The notes beneath the pieces were generated by a model. The model saw only the letters and a program-made list of their open reading frames with translations, searched no databases and had not been told where the DNA came from. Shown here one piece after another: positions 57,452 through 64,000 of a stretch of 64,000 nt of DNA (position 1 is the stretch's first letter; each line of letters begins with the position of its first letter). A program made the translations under genes and the position numbers. The DNA comes from Tetracentron sinense (lineage: Eukaryota; Streptophyta; Magnoliopsida; Trochodendrales; Trochodendraceae): contig CM026562.1 of NCBI GenBank assembly GCA_015143295.1, positions 14,970,041 through 15,034,040 on the forward strand, read 5' to 3'.

Positions 57452-58709
57452 TGTTAGGCATATATACCCACAAAAACCATTCCGGGATTGTACTTATCTA
57501 CTTTATTAATAAAAGAATATTTACATTCACACATTGTCTTCTACATTGGGTAATATATGATATAAAGTGTCCCATATGATGAGACTACTTTGTCCCTTAG
57601 GTAACATTGTAGGAAAACCATTCAGTTGGTTTTGAACCAATTGCTAAGGTGATATGGTTTTCCGATTCCTTGTAGACCTAAAATTGTTCTAAGTTATTTA
57701 GGATACATCTGGACAATGTATTCCTACTAACTTACACACGGTCAGTTCCATATGATGGCGTGATGTATCTCAATCACTGAGAGAAGGGTCTCTTGACTAA
57801 GATGTGGATATAAGTCAGAAGTACTTATATTGAATCAGGATCGCTTAGTGGATATCCTTAAAAATATTTTGTTTGTATATTTAGGGTAGTTCATTTGACA
57901 AAATATCCTTAACCTGAGAGGTCGACATCTTCTATAGTATTTGCCTTTATTGTAGAGCCCCGGATTTCAGGTGCACTGTTCATGTGAATAGTGTTAGTGT
58001 ATAGTGCATGTGAAGGCCTAAGGCCTACCAGGTGTTCTTGCTATTTGGGGAAAGTGATGTGAGGGTTTTATATATGTGTATCGAGTCTTAAAACAAGAGT
58101 ATAATTATACCCAAGTATCTAGGATATAAAATACCCTAAGTGTGAATGTAGAACCCGAGAACCCATTTCACAATGTTGTAAATAGTGCCGTGGGCACAAG
58201 TCTTGTAAAGGCCAAGGGTTATTTATGTAACTTGGTTTATAAGACATAATAAGAATAGCTTAAATTAGGTTAAGTGTTGTTGTTGGATGGTTGCATGAAG
58301 ACATAAGAGTATAACATACTCTAAGGGTCAAGAAAGAGGGATGTCTTTACATTACCTCAGCTTGTGGGAGCTCTAGTTTAGTCGTCACTTATCGGAATTG
58401 AGTGATTCTTGAATTTTTTGAAAGATATCGAAACCCTCATTGAGTTTCATACTTTGAGTTCTTTTTTAGTGTAAGTTATGTCAATTGTGAGGTTTCTAAA
58501 AGGTGGTCTGCTGTCAAATCAGCAGTCATTTTGGACCAATCCACTTGTGGTCCCATTCAGACCATTAAGAATTCATAATTAGCATTTTTATAAAACATCA
58601 AAGTTGTTTCCCTTTGAATGAAGAGTCCAAAGCAAGTTGAATCATCAAAATAAAATAAGCGAGTCAAACGTTACGGTCAAAATACTGAGGCGGGAAAAAC
58701 AAGAAACAG

Positions 58710-58760
58710 AGTGACCAAACCGGTCGACTGAACTTCTGACCGGTCGACCGGTCAGCTGGG
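58710..58760. repeat. Palindrome pair (ACCGGTCGACCGGT type)
   Basis: Two to three copies with core GGTCGACC, a third variety of 14-bp palindrome, about 75 bp upstream of the TATA box. Confidence 0.78.
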
Positions 58761-60119
58761 TTTTTGGTCTGTAGCCGACTTCCAGAGATCTTTTAAGGGT
58801 GGTTTAGGGTTTTGGAAATCCCCAAACCCTTATATAAACCCAAGATTTCATGGGTAAGGGTTTCAAAACCCTAGAGAGAGTTGGAGAAGGGTTTTGAAAG
58901 AGGAAGAAGAAGAGAAGGTTGGTTCTTTTTGGATTGTTCTTAGCTTGGGTGTTGGCTTGAGTTGTGAGCCAAAAGAGAAGATCATTTCTCTCTCAAGGTG
59001 TCTTCCTTGGTGCATCCTCAAGCAAATTAGATCAAGGGATTGATCTAGGAGAGGTAGAACAATCTACTAACTAGCTATGTTATGATTCATTAATACGAAC
59101 TATGGTTTCATGAATGATTGTTATGCAAGTTGAGTTGTTTTGGTCAATTTTTGTAATTCCTCTATTACATGTTATAAGTAACTAATGAAAAGGAATACAA
59201 AGGGGATGAGTTTCGATGAAGAGAGTGTGAAGACACTCTCATAAATGGGTTTTGTTATGACTCATGTTTATGTTATTGAAGGAATGAAAGGGAATAGGGA
59301 ATTTCACTATACTTAATGATTCTCCCTTGCTTTTGCTCACAAATGATGTATATTACCACCATGCTTTTATGATGAATTTTGTATTAAACATAAGTATTAA
59401 AATGATGGTTTTATCGTAAAGTAAGCTTAGAATTATGATTTTTACAAAATAGGCTAAGTAGCCCATATATATGCTATGATAACTCCATGAATGAAATTCC
59501 ATGATCTGTTTCGATGTTTTCAATACTCATTATGAAGACTATGATCCTCTTAGGGTGACTCAATGTTTACAAGCTTCCACGAATACTATGATGCTCACAC
59601 TTACTCCCATGAATGTGATTCTATATTTAAACTCTTTCTAAGGATACCATGATGCTATTAAGGTTTATATAAACATGTGTTGATGTTTACAAGCTTTCTA
59701 GGGCTATAGTGATGCTCACAAGTACTCTATGCACTCGATGATTGTAAGTACTCTAAGGCTTACATGTCTCGTATGACTCTATGGTTTCTCATACGCACGG
59801 TTTATCGAAGCATTCATAAAAATTTCTAAGAACTCATAAGCTACCAAGCTCATAAGCATTGATAAAGCCAAACGTCAGGTTGGTCAAGGGTAGGGTATAT
59901 CCAAGGATATATCATACCTGGCTCTAAGTAATCTTATAAGAATTGGATAAAACCAACGGGAAGGTTGGTCAAGGATCTTGGCAGCCCACTTCGATGTATT
60001 CAAGAAGGGTATTTATATACCCAGCTCTAAGTCTTTTCACGAGTGCTAAGATCTGGCTCTAAGTTATGCTCATAAGAACCTCACAAGCTCATAAGATCTC
60101 ATAAGTCTCATAAGAAATC

Positions 60120-60350
60120 TCACAAGAAATCAAGGAGGTTGGTAGCCCAGGGTTGTGCTCTGGCTCACAAGAAAGTCTCATAAGAAATCTCACAAGAAAT
60201 CAAGGAAGTCGGGAGCCCAGGTTGTGTGGGTACTAACCTCTAGCTCACAAGAAAGTCTCATAAGAAATCTCACAAGAACTCAAGGAGCTTGGTAGCCCAA
60301 GGTTTTGCGGGTACTAACCTCTTGCTCACAAGAGAGTCTCTCACAAGAAC
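60120..60350. repeat. Four-copy tandem repeat with AAGAAATCTCACAAGAAAT
   Basis: Units contain GGTAGCCCAGGGTT, GGGTACTAACCTCT and AGCTCACAAGAAAGTCTC. They are the inverted, diverged relatives of the GTTAGTACC...GGGCTACC repeats at 36660 and 45050. Confidence 0.85.
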
Positions 60351-62463
60351 TCTAAGGCATTCTAAGAACTCATAAGACTTGATTCTCATACACTCATAAG
60401 ACTCATACAGTTTTGGATTTCATAAGAAACTCATAAGGATCTAATAATGAGAAGCAAAGGAAATTCATAAGGAAGACTAAAGAACTCATAAGTTAAAGGC
60501 TCATAAGAGACTCGTAAGACTCATAAGATATTAAAAATATGTTTTGTGAAAGTACGAACTCAAAGTATGATTAAAAGTATGCTTTTCTGGAATATTCAAT
60601 TGTTAGATTGTATAAACTTCCGCACTCTGATTATGCATATGTTCTAATGAATTGTACTCTGTATGACATGATAATGTTTTATAACATTGTTCATTAGTAG
60701 TTTGTAGATGCTGAGTACTCCATGCTCAGCCATACATTTTATGTTGGCATGTCTATTTGGCATTTTCAACCCAGAGCTACGGGTTGAAAAAGAGTAAGTG
60801 GAAGAGGATCTTACTTGGGATCATCATGTAAAGATAAGGGTCTTAACAGGCGACCCTATTATTACTGCTTTGAGTGATGAGAGGGACAAAAATGTATATT
60901 TAACTAAGTGGGTATGTCCACTTTGATTTGTCACACTATATGCACTTGGAATACAGTTAAGTTATTAAGAAATTTTTAGGTGACAGGATTGTATGTCACG
61001 GCGGTCACGAGCTAAGGTATCCCTAACTCCTAAGGGGTATTTTGGGTCGTGACATATATAGCTTTGATGTAACCAATCGTCAATGTCCAATACACCAGAC
61101 TAAGTACGAGCTCGTTGGGTTATATACGATATAATAGAAGAAGTGTGTGTACGCTCACCAAGGAATCCACCACTCTTCTCTTAGAGTAATTTATAATGAG
61201 TGGATACTTGTCAAACCGGATTTGGAAAACCAGCGCTGGTATTTATCGATGAAATGGTTTTATCGAGAATGTTATCATATATATAAAAGAAAGTAATAAT
61301 TATTATTATTTCTTTTAAAAGGATTTGAAATAGTTTTAAAAGTTCAAGTTTGACTAAAAGTATCAAAGAGAAAGAGTTCTCGGTATAAGCTAGGGATTAT
61401 AGACAATATAAGATATTATCCTGTAAGCTATAACAATATTGGTGGTTGAAGGACGTATCTGTAAACAAACCTTGTAATAGATAATACCTGCAAGTAATTC
61501 TCATTTTCTTGGGAGTTAATCACATTGCGTTAATGGACATTACTGTGATTAGTGGAAGGCCAAGGACCTAGATAAAATTCTAATATCCTAATGGAATTGT
61601 AGGAAAGTATTTCCTAGCAAAAGGGCTCAACCAAAAGGTTAAGCACTTGGTCCCACTACCAGAAATGAGAGATCCATTTAGATCCCACACACTAAGACCT
61701 TCTTAAAGCTTTAATTGAATTAATTAAATTTTCTATGTAATTCACTATATGGTATAATAAAACTCTAATAGATCAAATCACATAAGATGTGATTAATTAA
61801 ATGGTAGGACCCATATGTGAATTTTGATAAAGATCAAAACATTGACCAACATGAGTTTGGAACTCATAGAGGGGCGTGAGATAGTGGGGCCCACCTAGGG
61901 TGGGACGCCCAATTTATTAGTTACTACTTTATTAGTTGCTAATTGCTTGGTTACTAAATTGGTTGGTTACTAATTTGGTTAGTTACTAATTGGTTAGTTA
62001 CTAAATTGATTAGTTACTAAATTGGTTAGTTGCTAAGATGTTTAGTTGCTAATTAATGATTTCCTACTAAATATGAATAAGATTAGTTACTAATTATGTG
62101 GTTTCTATTTTTGATAAAGCCTAATTGGATTAGGAAAGTATCATTAAGGAATCAAGTAAGGTTAATTGGATTAGAATAAGAGAGAATAGAAGGCCAATTG
62201 CCTATATAAAGGGTGGGACGTCCCCCCTTGGAGTTACACACTCCCATATGATTTTCTCTCCCTCCATTGTAGCTCATGGCCCCCTCTCTCTTCTCTTGTG
62301 ATTTTTGTATGATCTTATTAGAACCAATCTTGTATAAGAAAGGTTCTTAAGTTCAAGAGAAAAATAAAAGATCATAGAGCTTGGATTTCAAGGGCCATTA
62401 GCTTCCATTGGAGAAAAGTTTTAAATAAAAAGAAGGTCCATGTGAATCGCGAAGGAGATTTTT

Positions 62464-64000
62464 TGTAGAACCCCAGAATTCGTGTTCACTGTACAATGAA
62501 CAGTGTTAGTGAATAGTGCCCTTGTATGGTGTTTATAAAGGCCTAAAGCCTTCCTTCATGTTCTTGGTATTATGGTGAGTCAAGTGAGGATTTAGGTACG
62601 TATTTTGAGTCTTAAAGAGAGGGTATAAAAATACTCTAAGTGGGATTGCCCAAGCGAGATGGAAGCCCGCTCAAGCGAGATTGCCCAATAATGTTTTTTT
62701 TACGGTTTTTCTCAACCCAAACACCTATATATACCCCATTTTCGGGGGACCAAGGTTTCTAACACCTAGAGAATGACTTTTTGAGAGAAAAATGGGGAAA
62801 CTTAGGTTTCCAAAAGGGGGGTTTCTCTCAAGATCAAGAAAACCCCCAAATTCAATCTCCAATCTTTCAAGACCAAAAAGGGGAGCAAGAATCGTGCACA
62901 CCAAGGCTTTCCTCACGAACTAAGCCACGAGCAAACGACCACAAAGGGGATTTCGTGAGAAGATCAAGAGGAGCTCAAATCCTCACTTCTTTCCACAAGC
63001 TTGGATCTTCAAGCTAGGATCTTCCTCCTCAAGTTGGATCCTCCTCCATCAAACTTGGGGGTTTCTATTCAAGGGTTTTCCTCAAAAATAGGAGTTAATC
63101 CTCAAAGGTTAGTACACCCTACTAACTATCTTAGCAATAACCTAGTTTTCTCTCTTAAAAATGTTGATTTTGATCTTGTATCTCCCTTTTTCTTGAAATA
63201 TGGTATTTTCCCTAAAATATAAACAAGATAAATAATAATGGTGGTGGATGTATGGATAGATGGGGGTTAAGGCAATTGTATGCCCTATGGTTGTGATGAA
63301 TGTGTGGGATGGAAAATGGTGGATGGGCAATGTATGAATAATGCACACACCAAGATGTTGATGAAATGCATGTTAAGGAAAATGTAAAAATAAGGACTAC
63401 ACCAATGTCGCATGTGAAGTGTTTGATAAAATGCATGAATGGACTTGAAAACCTAAGACTAAGAAATTATGAGTTTAAAGCTTAAAGGAATGTTGAATGC
63501 AAGGTGTTTGACAAAGAAATCATGAAATAAATGCCTAGGAAAATGTTCAAAATCACGTGTTTGACGAAATGCTTGTATGAAAATTGAACTTAAGAAGATG
63601 GAATTATGATTAAGGACTTTCCCCAAAATTTGGTAATTATGCTAATAAGCTTTATGGGTTTCCTTAAAAATCTCATATATTTATGGAAAAGTTGAAATGC
63701 TATATGATGTTCTTTTAATTGCTTCAAGTCACTACGATGTTCACCATTTCTCTATGCACAAGGAAGTATGTATGCATGAACCTAGTTTTCTAAGTACAAT
63801 CATATGAAATTAAACCAAGACAAGACAAGACAAGAGTGATGTCCACGAAATAAGAACAAGACAAGAGTGAATTCTACAAGACAATGATAAGATTTTAAGT
63901 ACAATAAGAAAGACAAAACACTCGTATGTACGTCCAGTTCATAAGTACAGATATACAAAGAATTACATGGAAGCTTATAAGACAATAAGAAAATACTGAT
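62464..64000 (+). mobile_element. Partial Tekay-type gypsy LTR, runs off the window
   Basis: It starts TGTAGAACCCC in the copia 3' LTR. It has a CAAGCGAGATNG-type duplicated motif at 62648-62690 just upstream of the TATA box (CTATATATACC, about 62725-62735). The rest resembles other plus-orientation LTRs. No internal domain is reached before the window ends, so solo or complete state is unknown. Confidence 0.8.

Larger units (their letters stand above)
57951..61054 (+). mobile_element. Tekay-type gypsy solo LTR, plus orientation
   Basis: This 3104-bp LTR starts TGTAGAGCCCCGG and ends GGGTCGTGACA. The flanking TTTAT (57946-57950) and TATAT (61055-61059) match in four of five bases. Sense order: conserved block (58621-58685), a short array of ACCGGTCGACCGGT palindromes (58710-58760), TATA box TTATATAAACC at about 58830, a ~55-75 bp tandem repeat (60120-60350) and the hairpin at 60710-60730. 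No domain is seen inside. Confidence 0.9.
57452..64000 (+). repeat. 3' LTR of the level-0 copia, incomplete in window
   Basis: It starts TGTTAGGCATATATACCC. The LTR arms seen are 57452-57950 and 61060-62463, with a TATA box TATATAAAGG at about 62203-62212. It is interrupted by a gypsy solo LTR and, from 62464, by a second gypsy LTR that leaves the window. About 1.9 kb of a probable 2.2 kb is visible. The 5' LTR of this element is outside the window to the left. Confidence 0.9.

Overview
The window is a plant-type nest of LTR retrotransposons with no cellular gene that I can support. The lineages are Ty1/copia of the Angela/Tork kind, Ty3/gypsy Tekay-type chromoviruses, and a Ty3/gypsy Tat/Ogre-type element. 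These are land-plant lineages, and the AT-rich TATA boxes and U-rich introns fit a plant, probably an angiosperm with a large genome. I cannot name the species.

Almost every base falls into a Russian-doll stack whose borders can be read from target-site duplications (TSDs). Level 0 is one + strand copia element. Its gag, protease and integrase lie at 2258-4279, a short island at 11383-11447, reverse transcriptase at 13659-14823, RNase H at 56962-57436, and its 3' LTR from 57452 onward. It is cut by: an LTR ending at 2257, which itself contains another LTR ending at 1550; a copia solo LTR at 4280-11382 (TSD GGTTA) that carries two gypsy solo LTRs; a second copia solo LTR at 11448-13653 (TSD TAGTC); and a gypsy solo LTR at 14824-56961 (TSD GTACA). 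The last one holds another solo LTR at 15437-54735 (TSD GCTCA), which holds the full Tat/Ogre-like element at 16324-53673 (TSD CATGT).

The Tat element (2.4-kb LTRs, tRNA-Arg-type PBS, ORF1, gag, protease with G-patch, putative intron, RT, RNase H, integrase, long 3' UTR with a 69-bp minisatellite) is itself hit four times: a solo LTR at 22250-24492 (TSD GGAGA), an internally deleted copia at 26210-30333 (TSD ATATC), a solo LTR at 35947-38585 (TSD CCCAG), and a Tekay chromovirus at 40699-52370 inside its 3' LTR (TSD AACTG). The Tekay element is cut in its integrase by a solo LTR at 44351-46680 (TSD AAAAG). The copia 3' LTR is also hit, at 57951-61054 and from 62464 to the window end.

No element looks autonomous today. 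The Tekay copy is the least decayed: it has one frameshift, one stop, a truncated gag and no PBS. The most interesting signals are (1) a 36-bp piece of host flank copied inside the Tekay element next to its 5' LTR; (2) a small hairpin conserved in at least nine Tekay-type LTRs, with pairing-improving changes; (3) family-specific palindrome arrays upstream of the TATA box, next to a conserved ~65-bp block, which appear to be exchanged between LTR families; and (4) a candidate 134-nt intron separating gag from pol in the Tekay element.
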